From: Massilia mucilaginosa
GTDB taxonomy: Bacteria; Pseudomonadota; Gammaproteobacteria; Burkholderiales; Burkholderiaceae_D
DNA length: 64,000 nucleotides
NCBI RefSeq assembly: GCF_011682145.1
Contig: NZ_WHJH01000019.1
Location: forward strand, 1-64,000
Direction: 5' to 3'
A program made the position numbers and the translations under genes. Under the pieces are notes generated by a model, which was not told where the DNA came from, made no database searches, and worked only from the letters and a program-made list of their open reading frames with translations. Positions 37,507 to 46,023 of this stretch are shown piece by piece (positions within the stretch are counted from its first letter, which is position 1; each line of letters begins with the position of its first letter).

Positions 37507-38853
37507 TTGATTGCAACACCGCTGCCGTGGCGTGAGAAGATCAGTTATGGTCTTGCCGATATGGGCTTCAATTTCTATTGGGCCAATATCGCCACCTTCC
37601 TGATGATGTTCTACACGGATGTGTACGGCATCTCGGCCGCCGCAGCCGCGTCGATGATGTTCGTCATTAAGATCGTCAACGCGTTCACCGATCCGCTGAT
37701 CGGCGCCGTGGCCGACCGCACCAGCACCCGCTTCGGCAAGTTCCGCCCCTACCTGGTCTGGATGGCGCTGCCGCTGGCCGGCGCCGGCGTGCTGACCTAC
37801 ACCACGCCGGACCTCGGCGCCGATGGCAAGCTGGCCTGGGCTTACGGCACCTATCTGCTCATGATGGTCTGCTATACCTGCATCAACATCCCCTACAACG
37901 CCTTGTCCGGCGTGATGTCGGCCGAGCCGCAGGAGCGCTCCACCATCAACGGCCTGCGCTTCATCTTCGCCTTCGCCGGCAGCATGCTGGTCACCGCCGC
38001 CACGCCGGCCATGGTGGGCTTGCTGGGCGCCGGTGATGAGCAGCGCGGCTGGCAATTGACCATGCTGGCCTGGGGCGTGCTCGCCTCGCTGCTGTTCGCC
38101 GCCACCTTCTTCAACACGCGCGAACGCATCGCGCCGCCGCCGCGCCAGCAGACCCGCGTGCGCGACGACCTGCGCGACCTGGCCGGCAACCGCCCGTGGA
38201 TGGTGCTGTTCTTCCTGGCCCTGATCATCATGGTCTCGATCACCCTGCGCACCACCACGGCCGCCTATTACTTCAAGTATGTGGTGGCCCGGCCCGAGCT
38301 GCTCGCGTCCTTCCTGCCCGCCTACATGGCCGCCGCCGCCGCCGGCGCCGCGCTCACGCCGCTGATGACGCGCTTTGTCGACAAGAAGACCTTGATGATG
38401 GTGCTGATGTCCCTCACCGCGCTGCTGTCGGGGGCGTTTTTCTTCGTCGGCCCCGAGCAGATCACGGCCATGTATGCGCTGCAGATCGCCCTCGGCCTGG
38501 TGCTTGGACCGAAGTCGCCGCTGGCGTTCTCGATGTATGCCGACAGCGCCGACTACAACGAATGGCGCAACGGCCGCCGCGCCACCGCGATGACCTTCGC
38601 CGCCGCCACGTTCTCGCAAAAACTCGGCACCGCGCTGGCGATGGCCGTCATCGGCATGGTTTTCACGCAGCTCGGCTACGTGCCCAATGCGGCGCAGTCG
38701 AGCGGCTCGCAGGCCGGCATCGTCTGGCTGATGTCCGTCATTCCCGCCGTGTTCGCGCTGCTCGCGGTGGCGGTCATGTTTTTCTATAACCTCGACAGCG
38801 GCACGCTGCGCCAGATCCAGGCCGACCTGTCGACGCGCAAGGCGCCGCAGTAG
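37507..38853 (+). CDS. GPH family glycoside/sugar-cation symporter
   Basis: 448 aa, ~12 TM helices. The N-terminal [18 protein letters not shown] and the loop [28 protein letters not shown] are signatures of the glycoside-pentoside-hexuronide:cation symporter (MelB/XylP/UidB) family; the two Asp residues in these segments bind the cation in MelB. It should import the disaccharide handled by the GH94 enzyme 34 bp downstream. The start is TTG 37507 with GAGGAG 8 nt upstream. Controlled by the promoter/operator at 37403-37457. Confidence 0.9.
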   Translation: MIATPLPWREKISYGLADMGFNFYWANIATFLMMFYTDVYGISAAAAASMMFVIKIVNAFTDPLIGAVADRTSTRFGKFRPYLVWMALPLAGAGVLTYTTPDLGADGKLAWAYGTYLLMMVCYTCINIPYNALSGVMSAEPQERSTINGLRFIFAFAGSMLVTAATPAMVGLLGAGDEQRGWQLTMLAWGVLASLLFAATFFNTRERIAPPPRQQTRVRDDLRDLAGNRPWMVLFFLALIIMVSITLRTTTAAYYFKYVVARPELLASFLPAYMAAAAAGAALTPLMTRFVDKKTLMMVLMSLTALLSGAFFFVGPEQITAMYALQIALGLVLGPKSPLAFSMYADSADYNEWRNGRRATAMTFAAATFSQKLGTALAMAVIGMVFTQLGYVPNAAQSSGSQAGIVWLMSVIPAVFALLAVAVMFFYNLDSGTLRQIQADLSTRKAPQ

Positions 38854-38887
38854 CGCAACGCCGCAGATCCCTATCAGGAGACGTTTT

Positions 38888-41239
38888 ATGTTACGCCCCA
38901 CCGACAACGGTGACCGCTATGAGTTGAGCAGCCCGACCGCGATGCCGCACGCCGCCGGCTTCCTGTGGAACCGCAAGATGATGATCCAGGTGACCTGCCG
39001 CGGCTACGCGGTGGCCCAGTTCATGCAGCCGGAACCGGCCAAATACGCGCACGCGCCGAACATGGAAGCGAAGTCCTTCATGCAGCCGGAGCAGGCCTAT
39101 TTCGCCCATCATCCGGGGCGCTTCTTGTATGTGAAGGACGAAGACACGGGCGAGCTGTTTTCGGCGCCCTACGAGCCGGTACGCGCGCCGCTGGAGCGCT
39201 TTGCCTTCTCGGTCGGCCAGGGCGACCTGGCCTGGCAGATCGAACACCTCGGCATCGGCATCGAGCTGCGCCTTTGCCTGGCGCCGGACGATGTGGTCGA
39301 ACTGTGGTCGCTGCGCGTGACCAACCGGTCCGGCCGCCCGCGCAGGATCAGCGTGACGCCGTATTTTCCGATCGGGTACATGTCGTGGATGAACCAGTCG
39401 GCCGAGTACCGCGCCGACCTGGGCGGCATCGTCGCCAGCAGCGTCACGCCCTATCAGAAAGTGGCCGACTACTTCAAGAACAAGGACTTGAAGGACAAGA
39501 CCTTCTTCCTGTGCGAGCAGGCGCCCGATTCGTGGGAAGCCAACCAGGCCGCCTTTGAAGGGGAGGGCGGCCTGCACAATCCGTCGGCCCTGCAAGGCGC
39601 GGCGCTGGCCTGTGGCGACGCCCGCTACGAGACGCCGGCGGCGGTGGTGCAGTACCGGCTGGCGCTGGACGCCGGCGCGGCCAGCACCCGGCGTTTCCTG
39701 TTCGGACCCGCCTTCGATGACGCCGAGATCGCGGCCCTGCGCAGCACCTGGCTGAGCGAAGACGGCTTCGCGCGCGCCGCCGCGCAAGCGCAAGCCTACG
39801 TGGCCGGCGGCCGCGGTTGCGCGCGCATCTCCACGCCCGACAAGGAGCTTGACAACTTCGTCAACCACTGGCTGCCGCGCCAGGTGTTCTACCACGGCGA
39901 CGTGAACCGCCTCACCACCGACCCGCAGACCCGCAACTACCTGCAGGACAACATGGGCATGAGCTTCGTGCGCCCGTCCGTGATGCGCGCGGCCTTTTTG
40001 CATGCGCTCAGCCAGCAGGAAGCCTGCGGCGCCATGCCCGACGGGATCTTGCTGGCGGCCGGCGCGGAACTCAAGTACATCAACCAGGTGCCGCACACCG
40101 ATCATTGCGTGTGGCTGCCGGTGTGCCTGCAGGCTTACCTCGACGAGACGGCCGATTATGCGATGCTCGACGAGGCCGTGACCGACGCGGCCGGCCGCAG
40201 CGAGAGCGCGTTCGCGCGCGTCGGCCGCGCCATGGAGTCGCTGCTGGCCGGGCGCGATCATCGCGGCCTGTCGTTCATCGCGCAGGGCGACTGGTGCGAT
40301 CCGATGAACATGGTCGGCTACAAGGGCCGCGGCGTGTCCGGCTGGCTGACCGTGGCGGCGGCATATGCGCTCACCCTGTGGGCCGGCGTGTGCGAGCAGC
40401 GCGGCGACGCTGCGCGGGCGCGGCACTTCCGCGATGGCGCGGCGGCCATGAACGCGGCGGCCAACACGCACCTGTGGGACGGCGCCTGGTTCGCGCGCGG
40501 CATCACCGATGACGATGTGAAGTTCGGCGTGAGCACCGATGCCGAAGGGCGCATCTACCTCAATCCGCAGGCGTGGGCGATCCTGGGTGCGGCGGCGGAC
40601 CAGGCGCAGACGGCGAGCATGCTGGCCGAAGTCGAGCGCCAGCTGTATTCGCCCTACGGCGTGACCATGTTCGCGCCGCCGTACAGCGCCATGCGCGACG
40701 ACGTCGGGCGCGTGACGCAAAAGCACCCGGGGTCGGCCGAGAACGGCGCGGTGTACAACCACGCGGCGATTTTTTACATTTTCAGTTTGTACAGCATCGG
40801 CGAGAGCGAGCGCGCGCACATGCTGCTGCGCCAGATGATCCCGGGGCCGGACGACGCCGACTATCTGCAGCGCGGGCAGCTGCCGGTGTTCATCCCCAAT
40901 TACTACCGGGGCGCCCACCGCGAGTATCCGCGCACGGCGGGCAGGTCGAGCCAATTGTTCAATACCGGGACCGTGTCGTGGGTGTACCGCTGCATTGTCG
41001 AAGGCTTGTGCGGCTTGAAGGGCGATGCCGACGGCCTGACCATCAACCCGCAGATGCCGGCCGCGTGGCAGCGCATGGATGTGGAAAGGGAGTTTCGCGG
41101 CGCGCGCTTCCAGGTCCATATCGAACGTGCGGATGTGAAGAGCGTGATGGTCAGGTATGAGGGGAAGTTTTTGCCGACGCCACGCATGACGGGAATCGTG
41201 GCGGGGGCGCAGTACCGGCTCGATGTCTTCGTTCCCTAG
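38888..41239 (+). CDS. GH94 family glycoside phosphorylase (cellobionic acid phosphorylase candidate)
   Basis: 783 aa cytosolic enzyme with the GH94 layout: N-terminal beta-sandwich (~1-280), helical linker and (alpha/alpha)6 barrel, C-terminal beta sheet. [21 protein letters not shown], the catalytic DWxD motif Q-G-D468-W-C-D471-[19 protein letters not shown] and [12 protein letters not shown] are family hallmarks. GH94 enzymes phosphorolyse beta-glucosides to alpha-glucose-1-phosphate. The acceptor-side loop reads [22 protein letters not shown], Arg-rich and unlike the EPYV...NSWLTG of cellobiose phosphorylase. Length and this loop suggest the cellobionic acid phosphorylase subgroup (product gluconate), but specificity is inference. 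CAGGAG precedes the ATG. Its TAG stop lies inside the left end of a MITE-like element. Confidence 0.85.
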   Translation: MLRPTDNGDRYELSSPTAMPHAAGFLWNRKMMIQVTCRGYAVAQFMQPEPAKYAHAPNMEAKSFMQPEQAYFAHHPGRFLYVKDEDTGELFSAPYEPVRAPLERFAFSVGQGDLAWQIEHLGIGIELRLCLAPDDVVELWSLRVTNRSGRPRRISVTPYFPIGYMSWMNQSAEYRADLGGIVASSVTPYQKVADYFKNKDLKDKTFFLCEQAPDSWEANQAAFEGEGGLHNPSALQGAALACGDARYETPAAVVQYRLALDAGAASTRRFLFGPAFDDAEIAALRSTWLSEDGFARAAAQAQAYVAGGRGCARISTPDKELDNFVNHWLPRQVFYHGDVNRLTTDPQTRNYLQDNMGMSFVRPSVMRAAFLHALSQQEACGAMPDGILLAAGAELKYINQVPHTDHCVWLPVCLQAYLDETADYAMLDEAVTDAAGRSESAFARVGRAMESLLAGRDHRGLSFIAQGDWCDPMNMVGYKGRGVSGWLTVAAAYALTLWAGVCEQRGDAARARHFRDGAAAMNAAANTHLWDGAWFARGITDDDVKFGVSTDAEGRIYLNPQAWAILGAAADQAQTASMLAEVERQLYSPYGVTMFAPPYSAMRDDVGRVTQKHPGSAENGAVYNHAAIFYIFSLYSIGESERAHMLLRQMIPGPDDADYLQRGQLPVFIPNYYRGAHREYPRTAGRSSQLFNTGTVSWVYRCIVEGLCGLKGDADGLTINPQMPAAWQRMDVEREFRGARFQVHIERADVKSVMVRYEGKFLPTPRMTGIVAGAQYRLDVFVP

Positions 41240-41397
41240 TGTCCTGAGTTAGAAATTCGTTGAATAAATATGGCGATAATCGCGCCGATACCGCGTCACA
41301 AATGCTCGCCAGGCGCTTGCCTGTCTGCGCTTTGTTCCTTGTCTCAGCACGATTTCGCCATATTTATAATCAACGAATTTCCAACTCAGGACACTAG
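41236..41397. mobile_element. MITE-like element 1, bounded by CTAG
   Basis: CTAG at 41236-41239 and 41394-41397 flanks a 154-bp interior whose ends are inverted repeats: TGTCCTGAGTT(A/G)GAAATTCG, then TTGA, a 2-nt offset, and TAAATATGGCGA (about 40 bp per arm). There is no coding capacity. The left CTAG contains the TAG stop of the GH94 gene, and the right end lies 14 bp from the stop of the convergent LacI-type gene. CTAG may be a target duplication, as for IS5-like (YTAR) targets, or part of the element. Confidence 0.8.
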
Positions 41398-41411
41398 TCC
41401 TGCGCGGGTAC

Positions 41412-42440
41412 TTACGCGCTCTCGCGCGCCATCAGCGTAAACCCCAGATCGATCTGCGCCAGCGGCGGCGCCTCGCCGTGCATCACCGCCAGCAGCAAAG
41501 CGGCCGCTTCGAACCCGATCCGGTAGCGCGGCGTGCCGATCGTGGTTACCGAGGGCGTCATCCACGCCGACGCCGGCAAGTCGTTGAATCCGCACACCGC
41601 CAGCTGTCCAGGCACCTTGATCCCGCGCCGCTGGCACTGGTAAATCGCGCCATGCGCCAGGTCGTCATTGCAGCAGAAAACCGCGTCGCAGTCCGGCGCC
41701 TGTTCCAGCATGCGCCCCAGCAGTTCCGCCCCCAGCGCGATGGTCGACGGCGCGCCCACCATCAGCTCCAGGCGCGCGTGGGCCAGGCCCGCGTCGCGCA
41801 TGGCCTTGCGGTAGCCGTCGGCGCGGCGCAGGGTGCGTTCATCCAACTGGGCGCCGATGAAGCCGATGCGCGTATGGCCCTTGTCGATCAGGTAGCGCGT
41901 CATCGCGTGGCCCGCATCGAACTGCGAAAACCCCACCGACAACTGCCCCGGCGCGCTCGCCAGGTCCATCATCGACACCACCGGCACCCTGGATGCGGCC
42001 AGCATCTGCGTCACCCGCGCACTCTGGCTCAGGCTGGAGAGCAAAATCCCATCCGGATTCGATTGCAGATAAATACCGAGCAGCTTTTCTTGCTCGGCAT
42101 CCGAATAGCGCGTGTTTCCGATCAGGAGCTGGTAATTGCCGCCGCCGATCGCATCCTCGATCCCCTCCAGCACAGCCGTGAACACCGCATTCGAGAGCGA
42201 CGGCACCAGCACCACAATCACGTTCGACTGCGCCGACGCCAGCGCGCGCGCGGCGCGGTTCGGCACGTAGCCGAGTTCGGCGACGGCCAGTCCGACCCGC
42301 TCGCGCACCGCGTCCGATACCCGCTCGGGCTGGTTCAGCGCGCGCGAGGCCGTCATCGCCGACACCCCGGCGCGCGCGGCCACCGACGCCAGCGTGGCTT
42401 TGCCGCTGGCCCGGCTCTTGATTGTGCTTGTTTTGCTCAT
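41412..42440 (-). CDS. LacI family transcriptional regulator (GntR-like)
   Basis: 342 aa. The N-terminal HTH (TLASVAARAGVSAMTASRALNQPERVSDAVRERV, residues ~16-50) with hinge helix (YVPNRAARALAS) is followed by a periplasmic-binding-protein-like ligand domain (VIVVLVPSLSN...). The HTH style, ASVAARAGVSAMTASRALNQP, resembles the gluconate repressor GntR branch of the LacI family. It probably binds the ATGTTAGCGCTAACAT palindrome 4 kb away and is released by the imported sugar or a product such as gluconate. Convergent with the GH94 gene. Confidence 0.9.
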   Translation of the reverse strand: MSKTSTIKSRASGKATLASVAARAGVSAMTASRALNQPERVSDAVRERVGLAVAELGYVPNRAARALASAQSNVIVVLVPSLSNAVFTAVLEGIEDAIGGGNYQLLIGNTRYSDAEQEKLLGIYLQSNPDGILLSSLSQSARVTQMLAASRVPVVSMMDLASAPGQLSVGFSQFDAGHAMTRYLIDKGHTRIGFIGAQLDERTLRRADGYRKAMRDAGLAHARLELMVGAPSTIALGAELLGRMLEQAPDCDAVFCCNDDLAHGAIYQCQRRGIKVPGQLAVCGFNDLPASAWMTPSVTTIGTPRYRIGFEAAALLLAVMHGEAPPLAQIDLGFTLMARESA

Positions 42441-42482
42441 GCGCTTGGTTGTCTGCGATAATTTTTTGAAAACTTTTGGCCG

Positions 42483-42513
42483 ATTTTACGCCTCTCGGCA
42501 TGCTTTCCGTCAA
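42483..42513 (-). promoter_or_regulatory. possible promoter of the LacI-type gene
   Basis: On the minus strand TTGACG (42513-42508) is followed, after a long 19-bp spacer, by TAAAAT (42488-42483), 43 bp before the start codon. Weak prediction because of the spacer. Confidence 0.35.
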
Positions 42514-42585
42514 TACATCGCAAGTTGCCTTGAGGAATCTTCCACTTGTGTGTGTTCACGCACAGAGTTGCGGGAGGCGGCGGAC

Positions 42586-42659
42586 TATAGTGGAACTGTC
42601 TCTTTCAGGACATCCCTAGTTTTGGACTTCGCCCGCTCTGATACAGCGGGCATTTTTTT
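42586..42659 (+). ncRNA. candidate intergenic small RNA with terminator
   Basis: A perfect intrinsic terminator, GCCCGCT (42631-42637) / AGCGGGC (42645-42651) plus TTTTTTT, points along the plus strand. Both neighbouring genes are on the minus strand and no gene reads into it. A TATAGT -10-like box sits at 42586-42591, giving a predicted ~60-nt transcript from about 42598. The 5' part (TGTCTCTTTCAGGACATCCC) contains a small hairpin, TGTC / GACA. No convincing -35 is visible 16-18 bp upstream. The rest of the 300-bp gap (42441-42740) shows no gene. Confidence 0.5.
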
Positions 42660-42740
42660 GCCCTGCCGAAAAGCGGCGCAACAATCCTTGGGGAAAAGCA
42701 GGCGCGGCAGGACGCCGCGCCGGGTTCCCGCGCCGCCTGC

Positions 42741-43574
42741 TTACATCAGGGCCGAGGTCAGGCTGCTCACTTCGGCGGCCGATTCTTCCAGGATGCTGTT
42801 GAGCGTGCCATCGCCGATGACGAAGTCGATGGTGGCCGCCGCCTGGCGCGAGGTGGCGCCGGCGCGCTCGTACAGGGGCGACGGCACGGGCGCCAGGTCG
42901 TTGGCCAGCAGCAGGGTGTCGCCCAGGGTTTCGGGCGGCAACGCGCGCATCCCGACCCACAGCGCCTCGATGGCCGCCATCACCGGTGCCGGCACGCCCA
43001 GCCGTTGCAGGACGCAGCGGCCGATGATCTGTTCGCCATGTTCGATCCAGTCGTCCGGCTCGCCTTCGAACAGGCCCGGAAATTCATCCGCGCGCGAGAG
43101 CATGTAAAAACCGCCCACCTCGTGCACGATGCCGGCGAACATGGCCGTCTCGGGGTCGAGGTTGGCGACGCGCCGCGCGATCACCTGCGACAGCGCCGCC
43201 ACGTGGGCCGAGTGCTGCCACAACTGATTGGCCTTGTCGCGCAGCGAGGGTTCGGTGATCTTGCTGCCGAGCTGGCGCACGATGACCGACGCGCCCAGCG
43301 CGTTGAGGGTGCGAAACCCCACGCGCTGCACCGCGGTGCGCACATTGGTCACTTCATTGCCGGATCGGTTGTAGGCGACCGAATTGGCGATCGCCACGGT
43401 GCGCGCGGCCAGCAGCGGCTCGGCCTGCACCAGGCGGGCCGCCACATCGGCATGACAGTCGGGATCGTTCAGCGCGCGCTGCAACTTGAGCGTGGCGTCG
43501 ACATTGGTCGGGAAACTCAGTTCCCCCCGGCTTGCTTGAGCAGCAATGCTCTTGTACGCTTCGAGTCTGTCCAT
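42741..43574 (-). CDS. HDOD domain-containing protein
   Basis: 277 aa from ATG 43574. An HDOD domain covers residues ~10-205, with the typical [46 protein letters not shown] and FAGIVHEVGGFYML segments. HDOD proteins are catalytically degenerate HD-like proteins that take part in signalling (motility, biofilm, c-di-GMP linked output). The HD pair is replaced (HEVG), consistent with loss of hydrolase activity. No second output domain is present. The gene stands alone between the candidate sRNA and a MarR operon, both pointing to separate transcription. Confidence 0.87.
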   Translation of the reverse strand: MDRLEAYKSIAAQASRGELSFPTNVDATLKLQRALNDPDCHADVAARLVQAEPLLAARTVAIANSVAYNRSGNEVTNVRTAVQRVGFRTLNALGASVIVRQLGSKITEPSLRDKANQLWQHSAHVAALSQVIARRVANLDPETAMFAGIVHEVGGFYMLSRADEFPGLFEGEPDDWIEHGEQIIGRCVLQRLGVPAPVMAAIEALWVGMRALPPETLGDTLLLANDLAPVPSPLYERAGATSRQAAATIDFVIGDGTLNSILEESAAEVSSLTSALM

Positions 43575-43694
43575 GAAAAAATTATACTCCGATAACCCAG
43601 CCGTGTTTGTCGTAAAAACGTGCTTCAAAGCATTTATTTGACCGGCCGCCGGGGGGCTTCGCGGCCCACCCTGCGTTCACGGCGGGGCCGTCGT

Positions 43695-43976
43695 TCAGGG
43701 CTCGCTGAAGATGGCGTCGCAGCCGTCCTGGGTCGCTTCGGTATCTTCCAGCTCATCGACCAGGCCCAGGTCGAACAATTCCTCGACCGCGTTCATGAAA
43801 CTGTTCAGTTTGGTGGCGCCGATGAGGCGATAGATTTCGCCGGCTTCGTTACGCACGCCGATCAGCATTTTTTCCTGGCGCACTTCATCCGGCGTAGCGA
43901 CGTTGAGCAGCAGGTTGCCGATGATGTGTTTGTCAAAGTGAGCGGGCTTTTTGCCTTCGAGCAGGGTGGTTTTCAA
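43695..43976 (-). CDS. small protein coupled to marR-like gene, unknown function
   Basis: 93 aa if started at TTG 43976. That TTG overlaps the TGA stop of the MarR-type gene (ATTGA) and is preceded by AAGGAAG, a classic translational-coupling arrangement. A TTG 11 codons upstream (44009) is possible but lies deep within the MarR gene. The protein is small and acidic (KMLIGVRNEAGEIYRLIGATKLNSFMNAVEELFDLGLVDELED...). It has no signal peptide or TM segment, and I recognise no family. Tight coupling suggests it works with, or is regulated like, the MarR protein. Confidence 0.7.
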   Translation of the reverse strand: MKTTLLEGKKPAHFDKHIIGNLLLNVATPDEVRQEKMLIGVRNEAGEIYRLIGATKLNSFMNAVEELFDLGLVDELEDTEATQDGCDAIFSEP

Positions 43977-44440
43977 TCTTCTTCCTTGTGTTGTTGTGAT
44001 GTGGGGCAAACGGCATGGTCGGCGATGACTTGTTTCAGTTTGCGCAAGCTGGCATCGATGTCATCGAAATCGCTGTCCGACAAGGACGAAAACAATTGCC
44101 TGCCATGCTCGATCACCTTCGGAAAGACGTCGCGGAACGCGGCCTCGCCGTTGGCGGTCAGGCGCACATAGAAAGAGCGCTTGTCGTCGCAGCTGCGTTC
44201 GCGTTCGACCAGGCCCTTCTGTTCCAGGCGGTCGATCACGCCGGTCAGCGTGCCCTTGGTGATCAAGGTTTTCTCGCCCAGTTCCTTGTACGTCATGCCC
44301 TGCGTATTGCCGAGCGTGGCGATGATATCGAACTGGGCATGCGTCAAGCCGCACTGGCGCACCGACTCGCCCGAAAAGCGCTCGAAGCTTTGCAGGCACT
44401 CGGCCAGCAAGCGCACACTCCTTAAATAACGTTCCCCCAT
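43973..44440 (-). CDS. MarR family transcriptional regulator
   Basis: 155 aa winged-helix regulator. CGLTHAQFDIIATLGNTQGMTYKELGEKTLITKGTLTGVIDRLEQKGLVERERSCDDKRSFYVRLTANGEAAF (residues ~30-105) is the full MarR wHTH with recognition helix and DxRS wing. It usually represses its own operon and is released by phenolic or oxidative ligands. It ends in HKEED with the stop overlapping the start of a 93-aa gene. Its likely promoter lies in the 249-bp gap shared with the divergent AraC-type regulator gene. Confidence 0.9.
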   Translation of the reverse strand: MGERYLRSVRLLAECLQSFERFSGESVRQCGLTHAQFDIIATLGNTQGMTYKELGEKTLITKGTLTGVIDRLEQKGLVERERSCDDKRSFYVRLTANGEAAFRDVFPKVIEHGRQLFSSLSDSDFDDIDASLRKLKQVIADHAVCPTSQQHKEED

Positions 44441-44689
44441 AGGCCGTGATTATAGCTGGCCGCGCCCGGTTTGACGGCGGCGCGGTCGCTTGTGTGGCCT
44501 GTGCGCCGCGCCGGCCGTGCGCTTGATGCGGATTTGCTACAGCGGCCCGATGCGGCGGCAGGGCGGCCTGGCCGGGGCAGGATGGTTGATCTCCGGTATG
44601 ATAGCCAGCCAATGGAAATCCGATTGGCGCCTTGCGGGCGCCGGTCCCTCACGGCTTAACTATTGTAATGACGCACCGATGCCTGTCCA

Positions 44690-45640
44690 ATGCCACTAGC
44701 TAAACTCGCCCGCCTGGCGCAAGAAACCCCGCTGCGCGTGCTTCTCATCAACGCCGGCGAGCCTGACGCGCTCACCTGGGCCGGCCTGTTCCAACCGCTG
44801 CGCCTTGCTGCCAAGATTCTCGGCCCCGAGCGTTTGCATGTGGACGTGCGCAGTCCCGACAAATTCGCCGCCGACGCCCAGCGCCACTGGCACCTGGTGC
44901 TGCTGGTGGCGGACGAAGCGCAAGCGTCGCTGAAACCGGCCAACAGCCGCATCCTGATCGAGCGCTGCCGCGCCGCGCCGTTCTGGGGCGGGGTGGGTGC
45001 GGGTGTGCTGTGGCTGGCCGACGCGGGCGTGCTCAACGGCGTGCGCACGGCGCTGCCGTGGGCCCTGTATGCCGAGGTCGACACCGTGGCCGACCGCGCC
45101 GTGTTTACGCCCAACCTGTTCGAAATCGACGACAACCGGCTCACCTGCTGCGGCGGCGCGGCCAGCATCGACTTCGCGCTGAACCTGGTCGAGATCATTT
45201 TTGGTGCCGGAGTCCAGGCGCGCATCAAGGAAACCCTGTGCATCGACCGCGTGCGCGGCAAGGAAGAGCGGCAGCGGGTGGCCTTGCAGGCCCGTTTCGG
45301 CGCGCTGCAACCGAAGCTGACCGAAGCGGTGACCTTAATGGAGGCCAACATCGAAGAGCCTTTATCGACGGACGACATCGCCAACCTGGTCGGCATATCC
45401 AGGCGCCAGCTTGAGCGCTTGTTCAAGCAATACCTGGGCAGCCTGCCGTCGCGCTACTACCTGGAGTTAAGATTACAGCGCGCGCGCCAGCTGCTGCTCG
45501 ACACGCACTATTCGATTGTGCAGGTCGGGCTGATGTGCGGCTTCTCGAGCGGCTCGCACTTCTCGACGGCGTTTGGCGCGCTGTTCGGCAACACCCCGCG
45601 CGAAGAACGCCAGCGCAAACTCGCCGCCCCACCCGCTTGA
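44690..45640 (+). CDS. GlxA/AraC family regulator, probable ArgR-type activator of arginine catabolism
   Basis: 316 aa. An N-terminal DJ-1/PfpI-like domain (residues ~15-185) is typical of GlxA-type AraC regulators. It is followed by a double HTH (LSTDDIANLVGISRRQLERLFKQYLG and YSIVQVGLMCGFSSGSHFSTAFGALFGNTPREER, ~230-310). Pseudomonas ArgR, which activates aru/ast genes and gdhB, has this architecture. Its position directly upstream of a complete AST cluster, and an ArgR-like half-site before astC, support the same job. No strong ribosome binding site is seen at ATG 44690. Effector (arginine) is inferred. Confidence 0.85.
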   Translation: MPLAKLARLAQETPLRVLLINAGEPDALTWAGLFQPLRLAAKILGPERLHVDVRSPDKFAADAQRHWHLVLLVADEAQASLKPANSRILIERCRAAPFWGGVGAGVLWLADAGVLNGVRTALPWALYAEVDTVADRAVFTPNLFEIDDNRLTCCGGAASIDFALNLVEIIFGAGVQARIKETLCIDRVRGKEERQRVALQARFGALQPKLTEAVTLMEANIEEPLSTDDIANLVGISRRQLERLFKQYLGSLPSRYYLELRLQRARQLLLDTHYSIVQVGLMCGFSSGSHFSTAFGALFGNTPREERQRKLAAPPA

Positions 45641-45671
45641 ATTCCTACGGCCAATCGCGGCAAACCCCTAC

Positions 45672-45876
45672 AACCGGGGTCAGAGCTCTAATTAGAAATA
45701 TTCAATATTGGGGTCGGAGCTTCATATCGCGTTCAAGCCAAGGGGCGCGTACGTCAATACTTGCTTACCTCCGGGGCGCATCAGTCGCGACTTTATAGGT
45801 CTGTGGGCAATTAGTTTCGAGTCAGAGCTCTGACCCCGGTTGAGGAATGTTTCGAGTCAGAGCTCTGACCCCGGTT
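45672..45876. repeat. cluster of family B palindromic repeats upstream of astC
   Basis: The left arm AACCGGGGTCAGAGCTCTAA at 45672 continues identically to the 37329 copy for about 28 bp. Then come ~120 bp of other sequence and two right arms, GTCAGAGCTCTGACCCCGGT(T), at 45821-45841 and 45856-45876, repeated with a 35-bp period (TTTCGAG precedes each). This fills most of the 383-bp gap 45641-46023, which contains no supported gene. The remaining ~150 bp holds the astC promoter region. Confidence 0.8.
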
Positions 45877-45920
45877 GGCGGGTTTTGCAAGTTTTGGCGG
45901 CGAGCAAAAATGAAAATGCT

Positions 45921-45963
45921 TGTCGCGTATTCAAAAGATGTTTGGGGCTGCTCTTCTTATAAT
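45921..45963 (+). promoter_or_regulatory. astC promoter with ArgR-like half-site
   Basis: TATAAT (45958-45963) is a perfect -10 with no recognisable -35, as in activator-dependent promoters. TGTCGC-N8-AA at 45921-45936 matches, as I recall it, the half-site of the Pseudomonas ArgR consensus (TGTCGC-N8-AA-N5, direct repeats of 21 bp). A weaker in-phase copy (GCGAGC-N8-AA) starts 21 bp upstream at 45900. The site would cover the -35 region, the expected place for class II activation. Confidence 0.6.
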
Positions 45964-46023
45964 GGTTCGACGTGCCCAGCGGTTTCGCCCGGGGACGCCT
46001 ACTAACATTGGATGAGGAATGCC

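Noticed and set aside
41240-41393. A transposase remnant inside MITE-like element 1
   Set aside because: No frame longer than a few dozen codons and no transposase motif in any frame.
44600-44650. GGCGCC-TTGC-GGGCGCC hairpin upstream of the ArgR-like gene as an attenuator or riboswitch
   Set aside because: A short GC-rich hairpin with no T run and no recognisable aptamer; likely fortuitous.
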